A DNA stretch of 64,000 nt from Cichorium intybus (taxonomy: Eukaryota; Streptophyta; Magnoliopsida; Asterales; Asteraceae), in assembly GCA_023525715.1 (NCBI GenBank), contig CM042012.1, positions 56,168,705 through 56,232,704 on the forward strand, read 5' to 3'. Every line of letters starts with the position of its first letter. The first letter of the stretch is position 1. This document shows positions 37,466 through 47,013 of this stretch, piece after piece. A model generated the notes under the pieces. The model was not told where the DNA came from. It saw nothing but the letters and a program-made list of their open reading frames with translations, and did not search any database. The translations under genes were made by a program, and so were the position numbers.

Positions 37466-38725
37466 ATGGGAGATTACATGTACCCAGATCAGTATTATGA
37501 GTATTATGATAATCCGGCTGACACCTATTACGAGGATGATTGCTATAATGGATCATTCGATGACAATGGATGGCGGACCGAGGAGTCATCTCATCCTGAG
37601 AATCCTGCAATTTGGGCCCGACTTTGGGTACTCATGTATAACACTCACCAAGAGCAGAAGGACCAGGTTGTTGCTCTTGTAAGATTGCAAGCTTCTTTAG
37701 ATCAGTTAGAGGAAAGTTGGGAATGTTCACCACCCTCGCCAGAACCGGAGGCGAGTGGTTTTTATACCAATAATATGGTGTGTGAACCTGCATCACCTGA
37801 ATATGTGATGGAAGGACACGTACCTTGGAAAAGTCAAGAGACCACCGAGATGGTCGAAACGGTTGTTGAGGAAGAGGTTGTAGGTGACAATGCTACCTCT
37901 GACTCAGCAACCTTTGAAGTTTTTGATGTTTTTAGTAATGTTGATCTGGTGTTGGGTGAATCTATACCATCACCAGACAATTTGGTTGATGAGGATGTTG
38001 TGGAAGGGACTGTAAGTGACAGTACAGATCCCAGCCCAACAAGTCCTGAAATTGTCGAAGTTGCCAATGTCTTTGAGGAAGGGGGTGTAGATGACAATAT
38101 TACCCCCGACCCTGTAATTTTTGAAAATTTTGAGTCTTTTAAAAGTAAGGATCTGGTGGTGGGTGACTTTGTACCACCATCAGATCAAACCAGTCGCCCA
38201 CTCTTGGTTCCGATCCACCTGTTGGACGATGATCAAGAAGTTGATGTTGACGAATTGATTTTTGAAAATAATAAACATGATGTTATCACCACTCATGATC
38301 CGTTCATGAATGGAAAATTAGATGCAATCAATACCATCGATGAGGACATATGGAAGCATCCTGACATGTTGCCTTCCGATCCCATTCGATTGGAAAATTT
38401 CTATTGGCACTGCAAGCCAAAATTGCAACCTGAAGATAACATGCGAGACACTAGCAAACGAGGTGTGGAACAATTACTGGAAGCGGCACTGGGCGCGCTT
38501 CATGTCAAGCCTTTGACTTTGAAGAGATGCAGAAGGAAGGATCGAGCTTGGAGGTTCAAAGCTACCTCCAAGCATTCACGGGAGTTAATCAGAAGGCAGC
38601 GACCGGGCAGCAGCAGAAGAACCGGAAAGCCATTCGACCTAGGAAAGTTTGAGGAGCATCGGGTCAGCAAAGGGACGGTGGTGACTGAAATGCAGCTGCA
38701 ACACATGACATACGATCCACCATAG
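37466..38725 (+). CDS. Acidic 419-aa ORF1 of the Athila-type element, function unknown
   Basis: I do not recognise this protein. The first usable ATG is at 37466 (MGDYMYPDQYYEYY); a frame extension upstream lacks ATG, and a 5-codon upstream ORF starts at 37449. The N-terminal three quarters is strongly acidic and contains two or three degenerate ~40-residue repeats: VGDNATSDSATFEVFD...GESIPSPDN and VDDNITPDPVIFENFE...GDFVPPSDQ, with a weaker one between. The C-terminal ~90 residues are basic (KPLTLKRCRRKDRAWRF, ELIRRQRPG). There is no zinc knuckle, protease or polymerase motif. It sits where Athila gag would start. The acidic-then-basic layout is unlike a Ty3 capsid. The frame is fully open, implying recent constraint or recent insertion. 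Confidence 0.75.
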   Translation: MGDYMYPDQYYEYYDNPADTYYEDDCYNGSFDDNGWRTEESSHPENPAIWARLWVLMYNTHQEQKDQVVALVRLQASLDQLEESWECSPPSPEPEASGFYTNNMVCEPASPEYVMEGHVPWKSQETTEMVETVVEEEVVGDNATSDSATFEVFDVFSNVDLVLGESIPSPDNLVDEDVVEGTVSDSTDPSPTSPEIVEVANVFEEGGVDDNITPDPVIFENFESFKSKDLVVGDFVPPSDQTSRPLLVPIHLLDDDQEVDVDELIFENNKHDVITTHDPFMNGKLDAINTIDEDIWKHPDMLPSDPIRLENFYWHCKPKLQPEDNMRDTSKRGVEQLLEAALGALHVKPLTLKRCRRKDRAWRFKATSKHSRELIRRQRPGSSRRTGKPFDLGKFEEHRVSKGTVVTEMQLQHMTYDPP

Positions 38726-39471
38726 CTGTAGTAGAAGTAATACGTCTGGCTGAAGACATTAAACTTAGCGCTTGTTGGGAGGCAACCCATCGTGTCATAG
38801 GTTAGGTTCTGTATTTCTTAGAAATAATTAGAAAAAAAATTATATCATTGTCAATTGCAGGTATTGGTCCAAGACAAGTGTGGGGTCGTGTGAAGAGTTT
38901 TGGAATTTTTAATGACCGCGCCGTGGTTTTCTCAATTGCGCAACGCGGGTTCATAAACCAACCCGATGCGCAGGGGTTGATTTGGTGACACGCGCGCCGC
39001 GGGTTGTGCATTTGCGCGACGCGGGAATTAATCGGTCGATTTTCTTCTATATTAAGGTAAGCCGCGACACTATTCACACACACCACGACTCGGAGCTCTG
39101 ATCAACAAAAATTTATCGTGTTGTTTCTTGCTCATTTCATTCCCACTACTACGGTACATCATTCTAACTAGCTATTACTCGTTAAAACTAGTGATTAGGT
39201 AGTTAATTTGAGTGATTTATTCAAAAAGTTCAAAACTTAGAAATCGCCAATGCTGACTCTTAGGGTGTTTATTTTGCCAAATAGAGACCCTAGATGAGTT
39301 AGTCGGCACTTAGGCTACCTTGTAGTGTATTTGGATTGAGTTTAAACATGTTAAAACTCGATTTGAGTTGGATTTTTGGAAACAGCCGCTCGCCGCGCCG
39401 CGCCCTTGCTCTTGGGCCGCGCCGCGGTGCGGTGGGGATGACAACGACTTATTTTGCAAAAAAAAAAATTT
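38726..39471 (+). promoter_or_regulatory. Inter-ORF region with U3-like CpG block (candidate internal promoter)
   Basis: Carries the Athila-typical word TTGGGAGGCAACCCA (38777-38791) and a first ACAAGTGTGGGG motif (38874). A CpG-rich block at 38918-39022 (GCGCGCCGCGGGTTGTGCAT, TTGCGCGACGCGG) repeats the LTR's U3 block, and TATATTAAGG follows at about 39049. Another CpG-rich cluster lies at 39386-39425. The arrangement mirrors the LTR promoter and sits before ORF2. Confidence 0.55.
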
Positions 39472-40671
39472 ATGCAGATCATGTTCAGACTAGACCACGA
39501 TTTTCTCCAGTTTCCAGAGGGGCCTACGAGCTCCGTTGAGTACCGATCGAGGAGAGACGCATTGACCGGTCGCCGGGTTCTTGAGGCGACGATTATTGAT
39601 CGGGACATTCTCAGGGGTGCCGGGCTCTGGGGCGAGATAGAGCCATTTTTACACCGCACCTGGACCCATGGGGACGCTTCATTTACCTGCCGGGGCTGGG
39701 ATAGGCTCATGGCCACCGAGGAGGATGTGATCTACACAGAGCTTCTACTGGAGTTCCTTTCTACGATCCAGTTTACACCTGGAGCGACGGATGCCCGTTC
39801 CAGGCTGATACGGTTCCGGTTAGGAGGTGTGCAGAAGGAGTGCAACCTCCGGGAGTTTGGGAGGCGCACCGGTATCTACACCGAGGCGGATCTTCAGCAC
39901 CGCCACTTCACGCAGTTTATGGGTGCGTGCATTCAGGGGCAGCCCGAGCGAGCTGCCAATATGGAGGTTTGGACACCATTGTCCAACGTATTCTACAAGG
40001 CGGGCACCTCCAGGGAGAGCCACCTCCGTGACCCACTCCACCGTCTCATGCACCGCATCGTCTCCACCTCCATCATGCAGCGGGAGGGGGGCGAGAAGGT
40101 GTCCGGCGAGGACATGACATTCTTCTGGGTTCTCCTAGACCCCTCCAGGTTCCTTCACCTCCCTTTTGCCTTAGCCGCTGCTTTATCTACCCGTGCGACG
40201 GGTGCCTCCGCCAGCAGTCCTCTGGGCCGGGGATACTTCATCCCCCGCCTGGCCCGATCATACCGGATTCTCACCGCCCGCACTGTCGCCACCTTGACCG
40301 CTTTACCTCCATCTCGCACCACGGCGCGAGCATTGGAGAGCATGGGGCTGATTCAGCAGCAGCGCCCGGGACAGTTTGTGAGGGCAGAGACCGAGGCACC
40401 CCAAGACCCACAGCCAGCGTACGCCCAGCCTGGCAGGAGACGTAGGAGGCAGCCTCTACCAGCAGAGCCGACACCACAGCCATATCAGTAGGAGGACCCA
40501 GCGGCCATCCACCGACTGGCAGCCAGGGTTGCCAGGATGGAGGACCAGTTGGAGTGGATTGGGGAGGTACTTTTGGATTTAGCTACCCCGCAAGGTCAGC
40601 GCCCCCGACCATTCCCAGCCAGAGCCCATGATCATGAGGCTGGACCTTCCAGGCCACCACGTGGCAGTTGA
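39472..40671 (+). CDS. Athila ORF-type protein, interrupted by one in-frame TAG
   Basis: ATG at 39472 (MQIMFRLDHDFLQF); the longer frame begins at TTG and is not used. 339 codons lead to TAG at 40489-40491, after which the same frame continues 59 codons to TGA at 40669-40671, with LAARVARMEDQLEWIGEVL, a coiled-coil-like tail. The body resembles the plant-specific Athila ORF/putative plant transposon protein family: FRLGGVQKECNLREFGRRTG near 125, a DPLHRLMHRIVSTSIMQREG segment, and DMTFFWVLLDPSR. Its biochemical role in Athila elements is not known; env-like or accessory functions have been proposed. The GC-rich codon use differs sharply from the surrounding AT-rich DNA. Confidence 0.8.
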
Positions 40672-41696
40672 TGTATTTTTCTTTTTCTTTTTCTTTTTCT
40701 TTTTCATTTTTTGGGATATATGTACTGAATCTATGACACTTTTATCTTTTGTTTGTTTATATATTTTTTGTTATGTTTGATTTTAATGTTTTGTTGAGTT
40801 ATGCATGTTATACCAAATGGGGAGGAGTTGTCTCAGACAAGTGTGGGGTCACCGTGCCCCCTCCACTTGTCTTGACCACCGACGAGTTCACTGTTGCGCC
40901 ACAACTCCAGAATACGAAATCAAGGACTTTTTCTTCGAATTTGTACCTGTGATACTGAGTACCAAGCAGTCTACCGTCAAAAGGGGTAACTCTTTCTCCC
41001 TTGTTCTAAAATATTTTTATGTACAACGGGGACGTTGTACGATTTTAAGTGTAGGGTGTGGACGGTCGAAAGAGTTTATTTTTGAAAAAATTTGCGGGAA
41101 AAGACAAATTTTTAAATTTTTAGCAACTTTTTCAAAATTTTTACTAAATTGTAATTTTGAAACGAATGGTTTGTGATTGTGATAGCATTAGTATTTTTCA
41201 AGAGATACTATGTAGTTGTAATCATGCTATTAGTTTAGTCAAACAAGTTGAGTTTTAGGAGTTAGATGATTGGATTGTTTTAGGATTGGAATTTAGGAAG
41301 GAAATGTCAATCTGTGGCCTTTGTTGTTCGAGCCGGTAGGTCTAAAATGGGTGGGGCTTATGCACCTTACCACCTAAGATTGTCTGGTCTGGGATGGTAT
41401 TTCTGAAAGCTCGCTACACGGACAACATCGAAAGTCATGGATAATTCCTTAATGGCCTTTAGAATCTGAATGAGTAAGTACACTTCATTGTGGACAGAAA
41501 GTTTGTAATCAAGGGTTCTCTAGAAAGCCATGAATTCCAAAGAACATTCTGATTAGGTTTTCACAAACTATTTCACTCTAACTCATAAGGCAATAAGCTT
41601 TGAAACTAAACACAGTCAAAAATTGTTTGAGTCTTAGTTAGAATTTATTAAAAACTCTCTTGCTTGGGGACAAGCAAGGCACAAGTGTGGGGTGTT
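40672..41696 (+). other. 3' untranslated part of the Athila-type element
   Basis: Contains a CTTTTT repeat (40677-40706), a strong hairpin at 40836-40871 (GACAAGTG...CACTTGTC arms plus GGGG/CCCC), and the purine-rich PPT region ending 41694. A short open stretch (40805-41176) shows no family resemblance. Confidence 0.65.
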
Positions 41697-42820
41697 TGAC
41701 AACGTTTAGTGATATTGCATATTTTAGTCGTTGTTGAGCCCTATTCTTAGAGAAATTATATCATATATATCGTGGTATTATCACTTTTCGTGCCAGTACT
41801 TGTTTGGAAGAAAATAATAAAAACAGGGACCAAAAGCGTGCAAATTGGAGAAAGTTTGGAGAAGAAGGAAAAATCAGGAAAATACGTACGCGCGCCGTGG
41901 GTTTTGCATTTGCGCGACGCGGCTTTGAGGCGGTGGAACAAATTCAAATGCCGAGAAAACGGGAGAAGATCAGTACGCGCACCGCGGGATCTATAAAAGC
42001 GCGGCGCGGCTGCGGGAAATTTGCAACTATAAATAGAGGCATTTACAGCCGAAAACCCTAGCAAAGACCCGGTGGAAAATCGACCTGAAGGCTCTTTGAC
42101 TCCGTGATTAAGCATCAGCAACCTCTCAATTGGTATTTCTATGTTTTAGAATTTATTTCCATTTAGCTAGATAGTTAGTAATTGTTAACTAGTATCTTTG
42201 GGAGTGATAACCACTGCTATTAGGCTTTTGTTTATGTTTTTGAATCATTTGGTTACTGTTTGTACCTGTGGAATTCGTTTTGGTTAATGAGAATCATTTG
42301 GTTACAAGTAATCTCAGTTTTTCGGTGTTTTGATGATTGATATTGGTTTTGCATGTTTGTGTTGTGTTTGGATGTTTGATTTAACCTTGTTGGACTGTTT
42401 TCCTTTGCTGATTTCAGTAGCCAATTAGGTTAGTCTTTCAGGTTTGAACTTTAGTCAATGACTGTCCCGTTGGATTTTAGTTATTGGTTTAGTTTATGCC
42501 TTGTTTTGGTTTCTGTTTGGATTGTTGGATGCCTTTGTTTACTTCTGAATTAGAAATGCACTTCTGATTTCAGAAAGTAACTAGGTTTGGTTTGAAGCTT
42601 AGCATAGTCTATGCATAGTTTGAGATTGTTCAGTTTAGGTTTTCTGAGTTTTAGTAGCAAGGGTTTAGAAACTAAGTCCTCCGACTATAGCGTGACACTA
42701 TAGTTGGTAATCTGTCATCTGATCTGACCACGTAGCTCCTGCGGATCGACCCTGACTACCACTGTGCTAGTGTGTTAGGTTTTCTCTTATTTTTGACCGC
42801 ACGACGACCTAGGCGTGTCA
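41697..42820 (+). repeat. 3' LTR of the Athila-type element
   Basis: 1,124 bp, near-identical to 36220-37346, with the same CpG-rich block (41886-42013) and TATA box (about 42028). Confidence 0.95.
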
Positions 42821-44142
42821 AGGGCGATGAAGTCTTATTTTCACGCTATCAAATCTGATATAGAGGGATAGAGACCTAAGAGGCTAGCATTGGGCCAATT
42901 CGACTAAAAGGGAAGCGGAAAACCCAAAATCTTTTTGGTTAAACAAGATCAAATAGTACGCCAGATGCCACTTAGACCACGGGGTGTTCCAAGTCAATGC
43001 AATATTAGGCTGAGAATGGGGCAGGTCCCTTTGCGTTTTATTGTTAGGCCAAGGGACACTTGGCTACAATCCACATGTTTCTTGAACCACCTTTGTTTTT
43101 ATGCTTTCCGCCTTGATCCGTATTTACAATTTCCAAAACATGATATAACCAAACAAAATAAAACTATAATCCCTAATCATATTAAAAAATTGTTGAAAAT
43201 TCATTAAACCAACATGTTGAAAAAACAAGAATACTTTCAATCATACACAAATGTAATGTGGCACATGCGTGGGTGCTTCGAATAGGTTAGACTTTTAGAT
43301 CGTGGGTGATCTAGGATTGAATCATTATTCATTTTCAGATTTCCAACAATAGTTTTGTATGTCTTTCCAGCTGATTTCGACCATGATAATCGTAGAATTG
43401 TTTAAAACACTGAACATGAATTTGTAGTTATTTTTGTTTTGTTTCCACAAAAACATGAATGATGTTTATTGGAGCAACGAATAAATAGATATGATGAAAA
43501 CAATTAGGCATGGTGGATCTGTCCAATAATGTCTTTTTGCTAAGCAGTGATACGATATCCAACAAGTTTGTGCTTCACTATGTTGCGTTATTTCTTTAAT
43601 TTTAGCGCCTACATATTTATTTTAAAGTAATATCAAAGTAGGTAATTCTTAGATTAAGTTGGCTATTTTGCAATACTATAAATGCTAATAACTATTACGC
43701 AAATCAAAACCGACCGTTCACATATATGTGTGTTACATGTTCCGTCATCATCTCAATATGTAACATAGTTACAAAATAAATGTGTACATCCCTTCTCCAT
43801 GAGTTCAAATTCATTTTAACCACTCAGTCTACATATTTTGTTTCGGGTGCATATCGATGATATTCAGGATCAACCCAATAACATGTATTTGCATATGTTA
43901 TGTCTATGGGGGTGTTTAGGATTGTCTTTCAAAATGACTTATTTACATATTGGCTTTTTAAAAAGCCAATAAATATATAAAAATATTTGGCAAACACATA
44001 ACCACTTTCCATAAGTGTTTTTCATTAAAAACCAATAAGCCAATTTTGATATGTTACAACCCCCATGCTTTTAGAAAAAACTTATGGCGTATACATATCC
44101 AAAAGACTCTACTTCCCTCATAACCAAACATAAACTATGTAA
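42821..44142. other. Intergenic with a possible MITE at its right end
   Basis: No gene recognised; an 90-codon open stretch at 42935-43207 has no recognisable family. At 43911-44132 a GGGGGTGTTTAGGATTG start and a right end AACCAAACATAAAC resemble common hAT MITE ends, with no clear target duplication. Confidence 0.4.
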
Positions 44143-45105
44143 TGTAAATCCCATTTCCCAAGTATGAATTTAAAGTTTTAAGTAATGTTAGGGTTTTGGC
44201 CCTATTTAAGGAAACTAACTCCCATATCCTGACTCTTTCATTGCATCCACTCTCTATAAACCGTATAAAAAAAAACCTAGCCACCATTATTGATTAGTGT
44301 CTCATTTCTTGCCTTTAAAAGTTTGTTTGAAGAAGAAGAAGAAGGAAGGTGGTGGTGCAAAGAAGCAAGCTCCAGTCTAGATTATCATCTCAAACTCTGT
44401 AAGTAACGAAAGTTCAAACTAGATGTGTTTTATGGCTAGATCTAGTAGTTAGGGTTATATTATGATAATTGTGATCCATTATGTATCTTTTTCATGGAGT
44501 TGGAAAAACTTCAGGGCACCAAGTCACTATTAGAGTATTTATGGAGCTTTTGAGCCAAATGTTTTTAGAAAACCACAAACACACACACACACACCCTCTC
44601 TCTCTCTCTCTCTAAATCTACACCCTTTTGTATACAATGGGACTTGAACCCTCAACCACTTGATGAGGGACACACCTTTTCAAATACCTTGATACCGCTA
44701 GGCCAAAGGCCTTTTGGTTTCTGAGCCAAGTAGAGAGCATGCCCAAGCATGTTTGTGTGTTATTTACACCTTTATAAAAGAAGGGGAAATGTTTTAGAGC
44801 TCAAAAGGGAAAGTGATTCCCAAAATATCCATGTTTATGTGTTATGTTATTGGTAGATATGCATGCTAGAATGTAGGCTAAGGATCTGCTCATGAATTAC
44901 ATGTTAGAATTGCCTGATTAGTAGGGATGCCTTATTGTCGTAGATGTTGTTTGTTGAATGCTACTTGAAATTTATGTTGATATTGTTAGATCTTTAAGTG
45001 AATGATTTAGGGTTGTACGCAAGTAGAATCAAATAGCCTTAGAATTCTTAATATGGACTTACAGGATGTTCCTTGTTTGGTTATGACTTTAGGGTGCATG
45101 ACCTA
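44143..45105 (+). repeat. 5' LTR remnant of the chromovirus
   Basis: Aligns with 52876-53455 from TGTAAA through GGAGCTTTTGAGCCAA and GTAGAGAGCATG. It carries the TATTTAAGG box near 44202 but lacks the CpG-rich block found in the 3' LTR. After about 44740 similarity to the 3' LTR fades. Confidence 0.7.
44559..44721 (-). mobile_element. tRNA-derived SINE
   Basis: On the minus strand it has a pol III A box (TGGCCTAGCGGTATC, 44691-44705) and B box (GGTTCAAGTCC, 44640-44650) at tRNA-like spacing, followed by a tail of AG and GT repeats (44574-44615). It is flanked by the duplicated octamer TGAGCCAA (44551-44558 and 44722-44729), and the uninterrupted site is present in the other LTR near 53444. 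This shows a clean insertion of about 163 bp. Confidence 0.88.
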
Positions 45106-45402
45106 TGTAAAGTCGGATTTGACTTGTACGGAATAATAATAACGTGAAGATCGAAACAAATATCCAAAGTGCCGAATGATTAATGATAAAATATATGAGA
45201 TGTACAAAAGATATTGCTCCGATCACTAGGAATGGGCATAATACAAACACCTCACATTGTGAACTCTAACCTAAAAATGAATAATACATGAGTATATATA
45301 TAGGTTAGCATAAATCTAGGGCAAGGCCCAATACAAACATATCATAATGGGCCTTCCAAGCTTGCCTAACATCATTCCATGGAGGGCGTTGTACCCCCAA
45401 CA
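45106..45402 (-). repeat. 3' LTR of the small Copia-type element
   Basis: 297 bp, similar throughout to 49308-49600, differing by scattered substitutions and small indels. Confidence 0.92.
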
Positions 45403-45473
45403 ATTTCCCCCTCAAAGGGCTGAATGGATGATGTGTTGCAAGATGGCAAATGGGCACAAGCGGAACCGAAGAT

Positions 45474-47008
45474 TGTAACGCCCCGGCTCTCCAAAGCCTA
45501 AGGTTTTACAAGATAATATCACCAGGGATCGTCCCATGATCCAAGCCGAGCGTTACCTAAACCTGCAAAACCACATAAAATAAAAGGGTAAGCTATAAAG
45601 CTTAGTGAGTAATCGTATCACAGTATGGCCTAAATAGCCACACTCGTTTCACAGATTCATCTTACTACACCGGACCGTCATACGATCACTTTTTCTTACT
45701 CGTCCATCATACTGTGAAACTACCGTATTACCCGACGGAACTCACTTCTCTTGTACTTATACTATTACGTACACTCTTACTATGTCTTACAGCACTCTCT
45801 TCTACTAACTGGTAACTTATGACGTTACCGTACTGACTGTGCTTTCTTCTATTACTTGGTAACTTATAATGTTACCATACTGTCTGACATTACTCATTTT
45901 CAGTATCATCAATAGTGATGTGTTTTACTACTATGTTACCTACTATTATCATATGGTAACTCATTCCTTACTACTTGTTATTACTTACTAACTTACGGTA
46001 TCACATACCGTGACAACTCATTTTGTTCTTACCATCTTAAAATATTCACCGGTTTCGCACCGGGTCTCTCTCGGCTCTATCGCTCTTTACCAAATTCATC
46101 ATTTGGTAACTGACTACACGACTTCCTATACTTGCTTTATGGGATATCCATGTCCCCTCTAACTTACTAGACCAATACTGGTGCAATATATGGAGCTGGC
46201 ACACAGTATCTACACATTACCTTTTTCTATGTCGTATGTCATTCTTTCGCATGGACACTACACTACTGGTTAATTACACTGCTTAGTATCATTCTGTGAT
46301 ACACTACTTCTCATGGGCCAGACTCGTCAACGGGTCTGTAGCATACCTACTTTCCTCACAACTACTAACACATATATCATAACTATACTACTCTGCATTT
46401 CTTTCAATAATTTCTTTCTACTATAGCTCAACACGTAAAAACTACTAGGGAGATACGGTAGCGATTACTCACCTGAGTTTGGTGCTTTCCCGGAGTCCTG
46501 GCACGGTTCTCGTTCCGGACTTCTGACAGCTCCCGAGCACCTCGACGCTAGCTACCGCTGGCTCATTACTTCTCACTATCATCTCTCAACGTATACTCCT
46601 TACCAGAACACTCTCCTATATCGTATATGTGTTTGGTGTGTGTTCTGCCTCAAAAATGAGGCTTGTGCCTCGTATTTATAGGCCTCTGGAGCCCCGTCGC
46701 GACGCGATCTAGCCCTAGGTCGCGACCCGATCTCTGACGTAAGCGCTTACTTCATCGCGCACTCGACCGACACCACCGACGGTGACAGGCGCGGTGCGCC
46801 CAGCTTCCAGCGCGGTGCGCCCAACAAAATTTATAGAATAAACTAGACTCAATATGCAAACTTTGTGCACTGGTTTCAGGTCAATCCGATTTTTATAGAA
46901 TTAATTATGATTTTTCTAAGATCGGCATACAATGCTGATTTTTATATGAAATTGTAACTGATGTTTTTATTTTTGATCTGAAACATTATCCGGAACACGG
47001 GTGTTACA
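45474..47008 (-). repeat. Solo LTR of a Ty3 chromovirus family
   Basis: 1,535 bp bounded by TGTAACG...TGTTACA with the perfect target duplication AAGAT (45469-45473; 47009-47013). The TATA box GCCTATAAATACGAGG reads on the minus strand (plus-strand 46670-46684), which sets the orientation. Upstream of it, at 46694-46825, lies a CpG-rich block (CGTCGCGACGCG, GGTCGCGACCC, GCGCGGTGCGCCC twice). The 45700-46130 portion is full of GGTAAC/GTTACC dyads. No coding region. Confidence 0.92.
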
Positions 47009-47013
47009 AAGAT

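Larger units (their letters stand above)
36220..42820 (+). mobile_element. Non-autonomous Athila-type Ty3 element with two non-gag-pol ORFs
   Basis: 6,601-bp element with complete LTRs (36220-37346; 41697-42820) starting TGACAACG and ending TGTCA. It has a primer-binding site TGGCGTCGTTGCC (37352-37364), one base from the tRNA-Asp PBS used by Athila, and the Athila-like pre-LTR motif TGGGGACAAGCAAGGC...GTGTGGGGTG (41674-41694). Flanking pentamers AGGTC and AGGGC differ at one base. The interior has no gag, protease, RT or integrase, only a 419-aa acidic ORF and a separate Athila-domain ORF. It would need another element's enzymes to move. The LTRs are nearly identical, so the insertion is recent. 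Confidence 0.92.

Noticed and set aside
37834..38097. Ser/Thr-rich minus-strand frame opposite ORF1
   Set aside because: Shadow of the acidic repeats on the other strand.
39454..39471. Longer start for the Athila ORF
   Set aside because: The codon at 39454 is TTG; the first ATG is 39472.
42935..43207. 90-codon plus-strand frame
   Set aside because: No recognisable family, no splice or codon support.
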